Assembly: GCF_000444875.1 (NCBI RefSeq)
Contig: NC_021985.1
Span: forward strand, 4,484,170-4,548,169
Direction: 5' to 3'
Origin: Streptomyces collinus Tu 365
GTDB lineage: Bacteria; Actinomycetota; Actinomycetes; Streptomycetales; Streptomycetaceae
DNA: 64,000 bases
Both the position numbers and the translations under genes were made by a program. Position 1 is the stretch's first letter. Every line of letters starts with the position of its first letter. The notes beneath the pieces are model-generated. The model saw nothing but the letters and a program-made list of their open reading frames with translations. It made no database searches and was not told the DNA's origin. Positions 41,100-49,678 of this stretch are shown here, in pieces.

Positions 41100-42443
41100 A
41101 TGCGGGAACGGGACGACCCGGAGGTCATCGGGCGGCGGGTGCAGCAGTTGCGCACCGAACGCGGGCTCACCCAGCGGCAACTGGCGGAACCCGCCTACAC
41201 ACCCGCGTACATCTCCACCCTGGAGGCCGGCCGGGCACGCGCCTCCGACGAGGCGCTGCGGCACATCGCCGGCCGGCTCGGCGTCGCCTACGAGGAGCTG
41301 GCCGTCGGACGGCCCGCCCATCTCGCCACCGGCCTGCGCCTGCGGCTCACCGAGGCCCAGCGCGCCCTGGCCGACGGCAGGGCGGAGGAGGCGGCCGCGC
41401 AGTACGCCGCGCTGCTCACCGAGGCGGAGGGGCACGGACTCGCCCACGAACAGGCCACGGCACTGCTGGGGCTCGGCGACTGTTCCCTGGAGACGGGCGA
41501 CCTGGGGCTGGCGCGCGACCACTTCGAGCGGGCCGAGGCGCGGCTGGCCGGGGAGTCCCTGCCCTCCCGGGTGCCGGCGCTGCGCGGCCGTGCGGTCTCC
41601 CACTACCTGGCCGGTGAACTCCGGTACGCCGTCTACCTCCTGGAGTCCACGCTCGACGAGCTCAACCGCGGCGGCCTGCACGACCCCGACGCGCTGCTGC
41701 TGCTCTACGCCAGCGCCATCGGGCCCTACATGGACATGGGCGCCCACGCCCGTGCCGCGCAGGCCGCCGAGTTCGCGCTCGCGCTGGCCCCGCAGGCCGA
41801 GGACCCGGCGCTGATCGCCCGGATGCACCGGTCGGTCGCCCGCACGCTGCTCGCCGAGGGCCGGGTCGCCGAGGCGGACGCGTCCCTCGCCAAGGCGGCG
41901 GAGCTGTACCGCCAGCTCCGGCTGCGCACCGAACTCGCCAACTGCCACTGGATGCGCGGCTACGTCTGCGCCCAGGACGGCGAGCTGGAGCGCGCCGAGT
42001 CCGAGCTGCGCCTCGCCCTCGACATGCTCTCGGAGACCCGGGCCGCCCTCTACCGAAGCCAGGCCGCCGTGGAACTCGCCGACGTCCTGCACCGGCGGGA
42101 GAAGTCGGCGGAGGCCGCCGAGCTGCTCAACGGCGTCCTCGGCGACCTGTCCTCCGAGCGCGGCGCCGTCCACGCGGCCGCCGCCCACCGCCTGCTCGGC
42201 ATCATCGCCGAGGACGCCCGCGACACCGAGGCCGCCGAGGAGCACTACGTCCGCGCGCTCAGCCTGCTGGAGCGGGCCGGCGCCGCCGGGGACCTGGCCG
42301 ACCTGTGCCGCCTCCTCGGCGACCTGCTGCGCCGCACGGGCCGGGTGGAGGCGGCCCTCGACGCCTACCGCACCGGCCTGGGCCACCGCACGGCCCCCGG
42401 CACCACCACCCTGGGCCCGGCCCCGGCCCAGCCACCGCTGTGA
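41100..42443 (+). CDS. XRE-family regulator with C-terminal TPR repeats (RRNPP-like architecture)
   Basis: 447 residues from the ATG at 41100, with GGGGGAG nine bases ahead; an in-frame GTG at 41058 is less well placed. Residues 7-65 are a helix-turn-helix of XRE type (VQQLRTERGLTQRQLAEPAYTPAYISTLEAGRARAS). Residues 75-435 are tandem helical TPRs (TEAQRALADGRAEEAAAQYAALLTEAE, GLGDCSLETGDLGLARDHFERAEARL, HYVRALSLLERAG). HTH plus TPR with no other domain is the layout of peptide-binding RRNPP regulators of Firmicutes; many Streptomyces relatives are uncharacterised. The divergent mini-ORF could encode a ligand. Confidence 0.85.
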   Translation: MRERDDPEVIGRRVQQLRTERGLTQRQLAEPAYTPAYISTLEAGRARASDEALRHIAGRLGVAYEELAVGRPAHLATGLRLRLTEAQRALADGRAEEAAAQYAALLTEAEGHGLAHEQATALLGLGDCSLETGDLGLARDHFERAEARLAGESLPSRVPALRGRAVSHYLAGELRYAVYLLESTLDELNRGGLHDPDALLLLYASAIGPYMDMGAHARAAQAAEFALALAPQAEDPALIARMHRSVARTLLAEGRVAEADASLAKAAELYRQLRLRTELANCHWMRGYVCAQDGELERAESELRLALDMLSETRAALYRSQAAVELADVLHRREKSAEAAELLNGVLGDLSSERGAVHAAAAHRLLGIIAEDARDTEAAEEHYVRALSLLERAGAAGDLADLCRLLGDLLRRTGRVEAALDAYRTGLGHRTAPGTTTLGPAPAQPPL

Positions 42444-42585
42444 GCCCGGCCCCCAAGCCGTCCTTCCCCGGCCCCGGCTCGGTCGCGCCACCGTCCCGCC
42501 CAAGCCGCCCTTCCCCGGGCCCGGCTCGGCCGCGCCACCGTTCCGCCTGGGCCGTCCTTCCGGGGCCGGCTCGGGCGGAGCCTTC
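42444..42585. repeat. short GC-rich tandem-like repeats in convergent intergenic DNA
   Basis: Drifted copies of ccggctcggycgcgccaccgt (around 42474-42495 and 42520-42541) and of gccgtccttcc phrases fill the gap. No gene is seen. Confidence 0.45.
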
Positions 42586-43368
42586 TCATACCTGGGCCCG
42601 ACCCTGTCTGCGGACGTCCGCCAGGCGCAGCGCGCCGATCTGGACGGCGGCCTGGGTGGCGTCGTTGGGTACGTCTCCCAGGCCGGCGTTGGTGAAGGCG
42701 AAGGCGTCGTCGCCGACGCGTACGGCGGCCACGTCCATCGTCAGACGGACCGGCTCGTCGCCGGACGTCATGGTGGCGACGGTGACGTGCAGCCCCTCGC
42801 GTGCGTCCCCGACCTCCGGCAGCGGGGCCTGGGCCACCTGGACGTCCTCCTGCAGTCCGGTCTCCGTGGTGGCCGAGAACCGGGCGCACTCGACCGGCAT
42901 CGTCCGCAGCCACTCCAGCGCCGCGTCCACGTCCGCCGGGCGGCGGGCGCCGATCTGGTAGCGGAGCTGGGCGTCGGTGTCGGCGTCGTCCAGGCCGACC
43001 GCGACGCGGGCGGGGGCGCCGAGGAGTTCGTCCGCGTAGAGGGCGTCGAGCAGCCGTTGGCAGTCCCCCACCGAGGTGTTCGCCTTCAGCAGTCCGTCCC
43101 GCCAGGTGGCCGCGCCGCGCGTCGCGGCCCACGGGGCGCCGAGGTCCGACTCCGTGATGAGCGCGGCCCGGGCCTGGTCGTCGGTGAGCGTGGACCCGTC
43201 GGCCCGGGAGGACGCCTTCGGCGTGGGCGACACCGGGTCGACGGTGGGCAGCGGCTGGTGCGCGGTCGGCGGGTGTTCGAGGCCGAGCGTCGCGCAGCCG
43301 GTGAGGGACAGGAGGCCGGTGGCGAGCGCGGCGAGGGTGACGGCGCGGGGGCGTATCGCTGCGGTCAT
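42586..43368 (-). CDS. lipoprotein with sensor-like extracellular domain
   Basis: 260 residues. A lipobox (LLSLTGC, residues 20-26) marks a lipid-anchored protein. After a Pro/Thr-rich stretch, the domain from about 55 (LTDDQARAALITESDLGAPWAATRG) to 260 has the pattern of the sensor/PknH-like extracellular domain: paired cysteines (VGDCQRLLDALYADELLG, VECARFSATTE) and a C-terminal AFAFTNAGLGDVPNDATQAAVQIGALRL. These domains occur alone or on kinases in Streptomyces; ligand unknown. Confidence 0.75.
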   Translation of the reverse strand: MTAAIRPRAVTLAALATGLLSLTGCATLGLEHPPTAHQPLPTVDPVSPTPKASSRADGSTLTDDQARAALITESDLGAPWAATRGAATWRDGLLKANTSVGDCQRLLDALYADELLGAPARVAVGLDDADTDAQLRYQIGARRPADVDAALEWLRTMPVECARFSATTETGLQEDVQVAQAPLPEVGDAREGLHVTVATMTSGDEPVRLTMDVAAVRVGDDAFAFTNAGLGDVPNDATQAAVQIGALRLADVRRQGRAQV

Positions 43369-43591
43369 CTAGGTGCCTCCTGGGCGGGCCGGTGGGGTGC
43401 CTCCTCTCACGGCACCACCGGCCGGAGCCGCCCACCAGCGGTCCGGGCCGTCCGGGTGAGCGCCGGAAAGGGCCCGCCCCGACCCGCCGGGGCCCGTCCC
43501 ACCCCACCCCGGCTCGCCGACCGCCGGCGGCACGGCGCGAAGCAGCGCGCCACGGACCTGGCTAGGGTCGACCCGACGGAAGGAGTCCGCT

Positions 43592-44557
43592 GTGACCGGT
43601 GAGCCCATCCCCGTGATCATCGACTGCGACACGGGCGTCGACGACGCCCTCGCGCTGCTGTTCGCCGTACGCCACCCGGGCCTGGACCTCAGGGCGGTGA
43701 CCTGCGTGGCCGGGAACACGGACGTCGACGGGGTGGTCCGCAACACCCTGACCGTGCTGGAGCGCGCGGGCGCCCCCGGCATCCCGGTGGCGCGGGGCGC
43801 CGAGCGCCCGCTGATCGAGCCGGCCCGCTCGGCCCGGCACGTGCACGGCTCGGACGGCATGGGCGACCTCGGGCTGCCCGCCCCCGCCCGCCGCCCGGCC
43901 GACGTGGACGCGGTCACCCTCCTGCGCCGGGAGATCCTGGCCGCCCCGCGCCCGGTGACGCTGATCCCGACGGCCCCGCTCACCAACATCGCGCTCCTGC
44001 TGCGCACCCACCCGGAGGTGACCCGGAACATCGAGCGGATCGTGTTCATGGGCGGCGCGGTGGCGACCGGGAACGCCACCCCGGTGGCGGAGTTCAACGT
44101 CTGGCACGACCCGGAGGCGGCGGCGGTCCTGCTCACGGCAGGCGTGCCGATCACGATGTACGGACTGGACGTCTTCCTGCGGGTCGTCGTGCCCGGCGCC
44201 GACGTGCACCGGCTGCGCGCGAGCACCGATCCCGGCACGCGGCTGGCCGGCGACCTGCTCGCGCACCGGCCCACCACCCAGGGCGGCGACCCGGACGTCG
44301 AGGAGGCGGGCGGGCTCGGGGACGCGGGAGCGGTCTGCGCGGTCGTCGATTTGGCCGGCATCACCACCCGCAGGCTGCCGGTCGAGGTCGCCCTGGCCCC
44401 GGGCCCGGCCCGCGGCCAGACGCTCGTCGACCGGCGTCCCCGTCCCGGCGAGTCCGAGATCCACGAGGGAGCCCGGGAGCAGGCACTCGTGGACGTGGCA
44501 CTCGACGTGGACGTGGACCGCTTCGTGAAGCTGTACCTGGAGACGGTCGCGCGCTGA
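43592..44557 (+). CDS. nucleoside hydrolase (IUNH family) with substituted C-terminal active-site His
   Basis: 321 residues; GTG start with AAGGAGT seven bases before. The calcium-binding motif VIIDCDTGVDDALALLFA (residues 8-25), NTLTVLERAG, LTLIPTAPLTNIALLL and VFMGGAV...EFNVWHDPEAA (N-x-x-x-D-P) are intact. The last ligand region reads GLGDAGAVCAVVDL, keeping the Asp but replacing the usual preceding His with Gly. It should cleave N-glycosidic bonds of purine or pyrimidine ribosides, but the specificity may differ. Confidence 0.85.
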   Translation: MTGEPIPVIIDCDTGVDDALALLFAVRHPGLDLRAVTCVAGNTDVDGVVRNTLTVLERAGAPGIPVARGAERPLIEPARSARHVHGSDGMGDLGLPAPARRPADVDAVTLLRREILAAPRPVTLIPTAPLTNIALLLRTHPEVTRNIERIVFMGGAVATGNATPVAEFNVWHDPEAAAVLLTAGVPITMYGLDVFLRVVVPGADVHRLRASTDPGTRLAGDLLAHRPTTQGGDPDVEEAGGLGDAGAVCAVVDLAGITTRRLPVEVALAPGPARGQTLVDRRPRPGESEIHEGAREQALVDVALDVDVDRFVKLYLETVAR

Positions 44558-44663
44558 TCCCCTCGGGGGCGGGGTCCCGTGCCGACGACGGTCCCGTCCG
44601 AAGGTTCCCTTTCCAGGCGATGTGGACAGATTCCGTACGGACTTTCTTCCGAACGGAGCCCGC

Positions 44664-46310
44664 ATGGCAGACCTCTCGTCCAGGAACCCCGACTGGTGGC
44701 GCCAGGCCGTCATCTACCAGGTCTATCCACGCAGTTTCGCCGACGCCGACGGTGACGGCCTCGGCGACCTCAGGGGCGTCACCGAGCGCCTGAACCACCT
44801 CGCCACGCTGGGCGTCGACGCCCTCTGGCTGAGCCCCTTCTACCCCTCCGAGCTGGCCGACGGCGGCTACGACGTCGCCGATCACCGGGACGTCGACCCG
44901 CGCCTCGGCACGCTGGACGACTTCGACGCGATGGCCGCCGAGGCCCACCGGCTCGGGCTGAAGGTCGTCGTCGACCTCGTGCCGAACCACACCTCGCACC
45001 AGCACCCCTGGTTCCAGGAGGCCCTGCGGGCGGGGCCGGGCTCCGCCGCCCGCGACCGCTACGTCTTCCGGCCGGGCCGTGGCGCCCACGGCGAGCTGCC
45101 TCCCACGGACTGGCAGTCGGTGTTCGGCGGCAGCGCCTGGCGGCGGGTCCCCGACGGCGAGTGGTACCTGCACCTCTTCGCCCCCGAGCAGCCCGACCTC
45201 AACTGGGACGACGACGAGGTGCGCGCCGACTTCCGGGCCACCCTGCGCTTCTGGTCCGACCGGGGCGTCGACGGCTTCCGCGTGGACGTCGCGCACGGCC
45301 TGGCCAAGGACCTCACCGAACCGCTCCGGGACGTCGGCTCCGTCGGCGCCACCGGCGAGGACGCCCTGCCCCTGGTCCCGCCCGGCAGCCACCCGTACTG
45401 GGACCGCGACGAGGTGCACGAGATCTACCGCGACTGGCGCAAGATCTTCGACTCCTACAGCCCGCCCCGCACCGCCGTCGCCGAGGCCTGGGTCCCCGAC
45501 GCCCGCCGCGCCCTGTACGCCCGTCCGGACGAACTCGGGCAGGCCTTCAACTTCGAGTACCTTCAGGCGCGCTGGGACGCCGGAGAGCTGCGCGAGGTGA
45601 TCACCGGCTCGCTGGAGACGGCCCGCGCGGCCGGCGCCTCCGCCACCTGGGTGCTCTCCAACCACGACGTCGTGCGCCACGCCTCCCGCCTGGTGCTGCC
45701 GGCCGGCACCGACGAGAACGCCTGGCTGCTGTCCGGCGGCCGGGCACCGGAGGCCGACGCGGAGGCGGGGCTGCGCCGGGCCCGGGCCGCGACCCTGCTG
45801 ATGCTGGCGCTGCCCGGGTCGTCGTACCTCTACCAGGGCGAGGAGCTCGGGCTGCCCGAGGTCGCCGACCTGCCGACCGCGGTGCTCCAGGACCCGATCT
45901 GGGAGCAGACGGGGCATGTCCGCAAGGGCCGCGACGGCTGCCGGGTGCCGCTGCCGTGGACGGTGACCGGCCCGTCGTACGGCTTCGGCCCGGGGGCCGC
46001 CTGGCTGCCGCAGCCCGAGTCGTTCGCCGCGTACGCCGTGGAGGCCCAGGCCGGCACGGCGGGCTCCACCCTGGAGCTGTACCGCACCGCGCTCAGACTG
46101 CGCCGCAAGCTGCTGGAGGGCGAGGCGCTGACCTGGACGCCGGATGCCCCGGCCGGGGTACTGGACTTCGCCCGCACCGAGGCCTGGCGGTGCGTCACCA
46201 ACTGCGCCGCGCGGCCGGTCGCCCTGCCCCCGGGCGAGGTGCTGCTCGCCAGCACCCCGCTCCCGGAGCCGGGCGTCCTGCCGCCCGACACCACGGTCTG
46301 GCTGGCCTGA
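44664..46310 (+). CDS. alpha-glucosidase (GH13 family)
   Basis: 548 residues from the ATG at 44664, with GGAG six bases upstream; an in-frame ATG 42 bases earlier lacks an RBS. GH13 conserved regions: DLVPNHTSHQHPWF (region I), DGFRVDVAHGLAKD with the nucleophile Asp (II), VAEAWV with the acid/base Glu (III) and LSNHDVVRH (IV). QVYPRSFADADGDGLGDL and WLSPFYPSELADGGYDVADHRDVDPRLG are typical of oligo-1,6-glucosidases/alpha-glucosidases. No signal peptide, so it acts on imported malto- or isomalto-oligosaccharides. No sugar transporter is next to it. Confidence 0.92.
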   Translation: MADLSSRNPDWWRQAVIYQVYPRSFADADGDGLGDLRGVTERLNHLATLGVDALWLSPFYPSELADGGYDVADHRDVDPRLGTLDDFDAMAAEAHRLGLKVVVDLVPNHTSHQHPWFQEALRAGPGSAARDRYVFRPGRGAHGELPPTDWQSVFGGSAWRRVPDGEWYLHLFAPEQPDLNWDDDEVRADFRATLRFWSDRGVDGFRVDVAHGLAKDLTEPLRDVGSVGATGEDALPLVPPGSHPYWDRDEVHEIYRDWRKIFDSYSPPRTAVAEAWVPDARRALYARPDELGQAFNFEYLQARWDAGELREVITGSLETARAAGASATWVLSNHDVVRHASRLVLPAGTDENAWLLSGGRAPEADAEAGLRRARAATLLMLALPGSSYLYQGEELGLPEVADLPTAVLQDPIWEQTGHVRKGRDGCRVPLPWTVTGPSYGFGPGAAWLPQPESFAAYAVEAQAGTAGSTLELYRTALRLRRKLLEGEALTWTPDAPAGVLDFARTEAWRCVTNCAARPVALPPGEVLLASTPLPEPGVLPPDTTVWLA

Positions 46311-46325
46311 CCCGCACGGACGTCT

Positions 46326-47111
46326 CTACGGCGCGGTCGGGCTCGGCGCGGGGGCCGCGCCCCCGGAGCCGCCGCCCGCGCCGGTGAGCCCGTCGATGTT
46401 CACCGGCGTCGACGTGGCGTTCGGCGGCGGGGTGAGCACCACCTCGGGCTGGCCGGCGGGCGGGGGCGGCGGGGTGACCGCCGAGTCGGGCAGCTTCGGC
46501 GGGGTGGTCTGCTGGAAGAGGGTCTGGTCGAAGTCGACCAGACCGGTCTTCTCCATCACCGTGATGTGGTCGAGCACGGTGTCGTTGGCCTGGTCGGCCA
46601 GGGCCCGCACCAGCGAGTTCTTGGTCGTGGACCGGATCTTCGCGACCGTGTTGAAGATCGCGCCGTGCGTCATCCGCAGGATGTTGGCGAAGTCCGTGTC
46701 GAACTGCTTGCCGCTGTCCGCCTTCAACTGGGTGACGAAGCCCTCCTGTTGCGGGCTCGCGATGTTGGGCAGCGTGATGTTCAGCATGGGCGCGATCTTG
46801 CGGCAGGTGGTGTCCAGGGCCGCGTGCCCGTCGATCAGGTGCTTGCTGGCCTCCAGCACCCCCTTGGACGTGCCCTTCTGCAGGCCGATCTGGCCCACCG
46901 GGTACTCCCACAGCCCCGCCGCGCGCACCTTCACCACGAAGTCCCGGTCCGACTCCGTCAGCGGCCCCCACTGGGTGTTGGCGATGACCCGCGTCGGTGA
47001 ACTCGAGACGGTGCTCACCCCGAGCATGCTCGGGTAGGCCAGTGCGCCGAGGGTAAGGGCCATCGCACCGCCCACGAAAAGGGTTCCCGTCGCATTCCGC
47101 GAAAAGCGCAC
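46326..47111 (-). CDS. exported DUF4142 protein with Pro-rich tail
   Basis: 261 residues. An N-terminal hydrophobic helix (GTLFVGGAMALTLGALAYPSML) acts as signal or anchor. Residues 48-200 are the DUF4142 four-helix bundle (ESDRDFVVKVRAAGLWEYPVGQIGLQKG, VLEASKHLIDGHAALDTTCRKIA, TDFANILRMTHGAIFNTVAKIRSTTKNSLVRALADQANDTVLDHI). A low-complexity Pro/Thr/Gly tail may span or attach to the cell wall. Ferritin-like folds are predicted for this family but no metal site is obvious. Only 16 bases separate it from the alpha-glucosidase stop. Confidence 0.85.
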   Translation of the reverse strand: MRFSRNATGTLFVGGAMALTLGALAYPSMLGVSTVSSSPTRVIANTQWGPLTESDRDFVVKVRAAGLWEYPVGQIGLQKGTSKGVLEASKHLIDGHAALDTTCRKIAPMLNITLPNIASPQQEGFVTQLKADSGKQFDTDFANILRMTHGAIFNTVAKIRSTTKNSLVRALADQANDTVLDHITVMEKTGLVDFDQTLFQQTTPPKLPDSAVTPPPPPAGQPEVVLTPPPNATSTPVNIDGLTGAGGGSGGAAPAPSPTAP

Positions 47112-47265
47112 CGTGCCTCCTGCCCGGTCATGGATCCCGCCGCCAGGCGGTTCGGACGCACAGCAGTACGGACGGCGGAGCCGTTCGTCTCGGTGCTGCG
47201 GGTAAAGATTTCGGATCGCGCCGGCAAGGGGCGGTTCACGGGGGGCGCTCCTTTGGGCGGCCGTT

Positions 47266-47280
47266 GGTCAAAGGTTGACC
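47266..47280. promoter_or_regulatory. inverted repeat GGTCAA-N3-TTGACC in divergent control region
   Basis: Perfect six-base arms with a three-base spacer lie between the DUF4142 and DUF6445 genes. The right arm contains a -35-like TTGACC. It may bind a dimeric regulator of one or both genes. Confidence 0.45.
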
Positions 47281-47312
47281 GTTCCCCGGGCGAAGCGGCC
47301 GACGGGCGGGCC

Positions 47313-47318
47313 TAGATT
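47313..47318 (+). promoter_or_regulatory. probable -10 element of a leaderless promoter (DUF6445 gene)
   Basis: TAGATT lies exactly six bases before the ATG at 47325, and no Shine-Dalgarno sequence is present. Confidence 0.45.
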
Positions 47319-47324
47319 CGCCGC

Positions 47325-48011
47325 ATGTCCCCGCAGCCACCTCCGCGGACGCCCGCGGCCCTGCCCGTCCTGCCGTACCGCAAGCCCACCAAGGGCCGCG
47401 ACTACTGGGTGCTGGACGACGTCCTGCCGGACGCCGACGCGGTGCGCGAGCGGTGCCTGGCCAAGGACGACTGGGTCAAGGGGCACCCCTACACCTCCGA
47501 GTCCTGGCCGGGACTGCGGGCCATGCCCGGCCTGGAGCCCGGTGAACTCGCCCGGGTCGAACGGCTGGTGAAGAAGGCGACGGGCGCCCGGGAGCTGTGG
47601 GTGCAGCGAACGCCCGGCGGCGGCACCCTCAACCACAACTGCGTCCAGGTCGTCGGTGCGGGCGAGAGCGAGCCGCGCCCGCACACCGACTCCCGCGCGC
47701 TGTGCCGGTACGCGGCCGTGCTGTACCTCAACCCGCACGTGCCCAAGGACTGCGGCACCAGCTTCTACCGCCAGTCCCTGCCCGGCGGCCGGCTCGGCGG
47801 CAACGTCGTCCAGGCACCCCACAACAACCTCGTCGAGGCCCTCGGCACCCGCTACGTGACCCCCGACGCCTTCGAGGAGGACGTCCGCGTCCCGCACCGC
47901 GCCAACCGCCTCCTCCTCTACAACGCCAACCTCGTGCACAGCGCCACCGGCTACCACGGAGCCGAACTCGCGGAGAAGCGGATGACGGCGGTCTTCTTCT
48001 GGATGGCCTGA
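47325..48011 (+). CDS. DUF6445 family protein, probable 2-oxoglutarate/Fe(II)-dependent oxygenase fold
   Basis: 228 residues. RPHTDSRALCRYAAVLYLNPHVP has the His-x-Asp iron pair on the expected strand, CGTSFYRQSL follows, and NRLLLYNANLVHSATGYHG supplies the distal His and a possible 2-oxoglutarate contact. This jelly-roll order matches 2OG oxygenases such as prolyl hydroxylase-like proteins. Substrate unknown. Expressed from a leaderless-type promoter. Confidence 0.65.
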   Translation: MSPQPPPRTPAALPVLPYRKPTKGRDYWVLDDVLPDADAVRERCLAKDDWVKGHPYTSESWPGLRAMPGLEPGELARVERLVKKATGARELWVQRTPGGGTLNHNCVQVVGAGESEPRPHTDSRALCRYAAVLYLNPHVPKDCGTSFYRQSLPGGRLGGNVVQAPHNNLVEALGTRYVTPDAFEEDVRVPHRANRLLLYNANLVHSATGYHGAELAEKRMTAVFFWMA

Positions 48012-48105
48012 GCAGGAGCGGCAGTTCGCTGTAGTCTCCGCGGCTCCCGTGCCTTGTTGGCGTGTCCCTGGCGAGCCGGGCCGGGGGGTGCGCCAGGATG
48101 ACCAG

Positions 48106-48819
48106 GTGAACGAAGAGATACGTCAGTCGGCCGTACCGTCCGGTCTCGCCCTGCGGCCCGTCCGGCTCTCCGGGCGGCTGGCCGCCGGGGCGCTGTCGCT
48201 CGCGGGGCTGGCCTGGGTGCTGCGGGCGGTGTGGGAGGTGCGGCTGTCGGCCGCGGGGGAGCCCGGCTCCGGGCCGCCGGACCAGGGCGACGGGGTGCAC
48301 CGGCCGCTGACCGCGCTGGAGGACTCCTACCACCGGGTGTCCTCGGTCGGGGGTGTCGTCGCCTTCCTGTGCGCGCTGTTCTTCCTCGCCTGGCTGTGGC
48401 GGGTGCGGGACAACGCGCGTGCGCTGACCGGTCAGCGGCCGAAGTACGCCGGGATCTGGGTGCTGCTCGGCTGGGTCGTGCCGGTCGTGAACCTGTGGTT
48501 CCCGCGCGGGATCGTGGCCGACGCCTTCCGCACCACCGCGCCGGGGCGGAAGCTGCCCGTCTGCGTCAACGTGTGGTGGGGGCTGTGGCTGGTCGGCGTG
48601 TTCAGCGGGGTCGGACTGATCCAGAACGACTCCACCGACCAGGTCATCGCCCGGGCCTACGGCGAGGTGTGGCCGCTGCTGGTCTCCGACGCCGCCGTCG
48701 TCGGGGCCGCCGTGGCCGGTGTGTTCGTCGTGCGGGCCGTCACCGGCGCCCAGCTGGAGCGCATCCGGCAGGGCGCGGCCCCGGCCGTGGAGCGCGTGGG
48801 GCCGGGCGGCGAGGACTAG
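48106..48819 (+). CDS. DUF4328 membrane protein
   Basis: 237 residues from the GTG at 48106 (AGGAT upstream). Four membrane helices: LAAGALSLAGLAWVLRAVW, VGGVVAFLCALFFLAWLWRVR, YAGIWVLLGWVVPVVNLWFPRGIV and VNVWWGLWLVGVFSGVGLI, then a fifth near 200. The phrase LLGWVVPVVNLWFPRGIVADAFR is diagnostic for DUF4328. Function unknown. Confidence 0.8.
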   Translation: MNEEIRQSAVPSGLALRPVRLSGRLAAGALSLAGLAWVLRAVWEVRLSAAGEPGSGPPDQGDGVHRPLTALEDSYHRVSSVGGVVAFLCALFFLAWLWRVRDNARALTGQRPKYAGIWVLLGWVVPVVNLWFPRGIVADAFRTTAPGRKLPVCVNVWWGLWLVGVFSGVGLIQNDSTDQVIARAYGEVWPLLVSDAAVVGAAVAGVFVVRAVTGAQLERIRQGAAPAVERVGPGGED

Positions 48820-48893
48820 GGGTCCTCTGCCGGGTGGGTTCCGGTGGGTCCCTGCGGGTGGTGGCCGGCCGCCGGAGGGACGAGGATTCCCGC

Positions 48894-49559
48894 ATGAGCG
48901 TCTTCGCCGTCGTCGGGGCCGGACCCGGTCTCGGGTACGCCGTCGCCCGCCGGTTCGGGCGGGAGGGGTACGCCGTCGCCCTGCTCGCCCGGGACCGGCA
49001 CCGCCTCGACGAACTGGTGGCGGGCCTCGCCGGGGAAGGGGTCACCGCCCGGGGGTTCGCCGCCGACGTGCGCCGGCCCGAGGAACTGGTCGCGGCGCTG
49101 CGGGACGCCGCCGCCGCGCTCGGCACCGTCGAGGTGCTGCAGTACAGCCCGGTGCCGCACCGGGACTTCATGCGGCCCGTGCTGGAGACCCGGCACCGGG
49201 ACCTGCTCGGGCCGATCGAGTTCTCGGTGTACGGGCCGGTCGCGGCGGTGCAGCAGGTGCTGCCGGGGATGCGGGAGCTGGGGCGCGGCACCGTCCTGCT
49301 CGTCAACGGCGGGACGGCCGCCGTACCGCACCCCGAGCGGGCCGGGACGTCGATCGCGTTCGCCGCGGAGAGCGCGTACGGCCATCTGCTGCACGACCGG
49401 CTGGCCCCCGAGGGGATCCACGTCGGGCAGCTGGTGATCCCGGGCGCGATCACGGCCGGGCACGTCCGCAAGGACCCCTCCGTGCTGGCGGACACCCTGT
49501 GGGCGATGCACCGGGACCGGCGCGGCTACCGGCACTACGCCGACGACCTGGACGGCTGA
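48894..49559 (+). CDS. atypical short-chain dehydrogenase/reductase-like protein
   Basis: 221 residues from the ATG at 48894. The NAD(P)-binding glycine loop VGAGPGLGYAVA and LLARDRHRLDEL (NADP-type Arg) are intact, and VLLVNGGTAA supplies the Ser/Thr region. At the active site the sequence reads AESAYGHLLHD, so the Tyr is present but the Lys of Y-x-x-x-K is missing. It may bind cofactor without normal oxidoreductase activity. Close relatives with this pattern occur across actinomycetes. Confidence 0.8.
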   Translation: MSVFAVVGAGPGLGYAVARRFGREGYAVALLARDRHRLDELVAGLAGEGVTARGFAADVRRPEELVAALRDAAAALGTVEVLQYSPVPHRDFMRPVLETRHRDLLGPIEFSVYGPVAAVQQVLPGMRELGRGTVLLVNGGTAAVPHPERAGTSIAFAAESAYGHLLHDRLAPEGIHVGQLVIPGAITAGHVRKDPSVLADTLWAMHRDRRGYRHYADDLDG

Positions 49560-49630
49560 CCCCCGGCCTGCCCCCGGCCGCCCCCGCCACCCTGTGGAGA
49601 TCGGGTCGCCCTGCGTGATGGGCGTTTGTG

Positions 49631-49652
49631 GGCCAATATGGTGATGTTGGCC
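49631..49652. promoter_or_regulatory. inverted repeat upstream of the aquaglyceroporin gene
   Basis: GGCCAA and TTGGCC arms are separated by ten bases, a 16-bp-centre distance that suits a dimeric repressor. It lies 27-48 bases before the ATG, and the spacer begins with TATGGT, a possible -10. Confidence 0.5.
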
Positions 49653-49678
49653 GCATTGCTCTCTTCAAGGGGGCCTCC

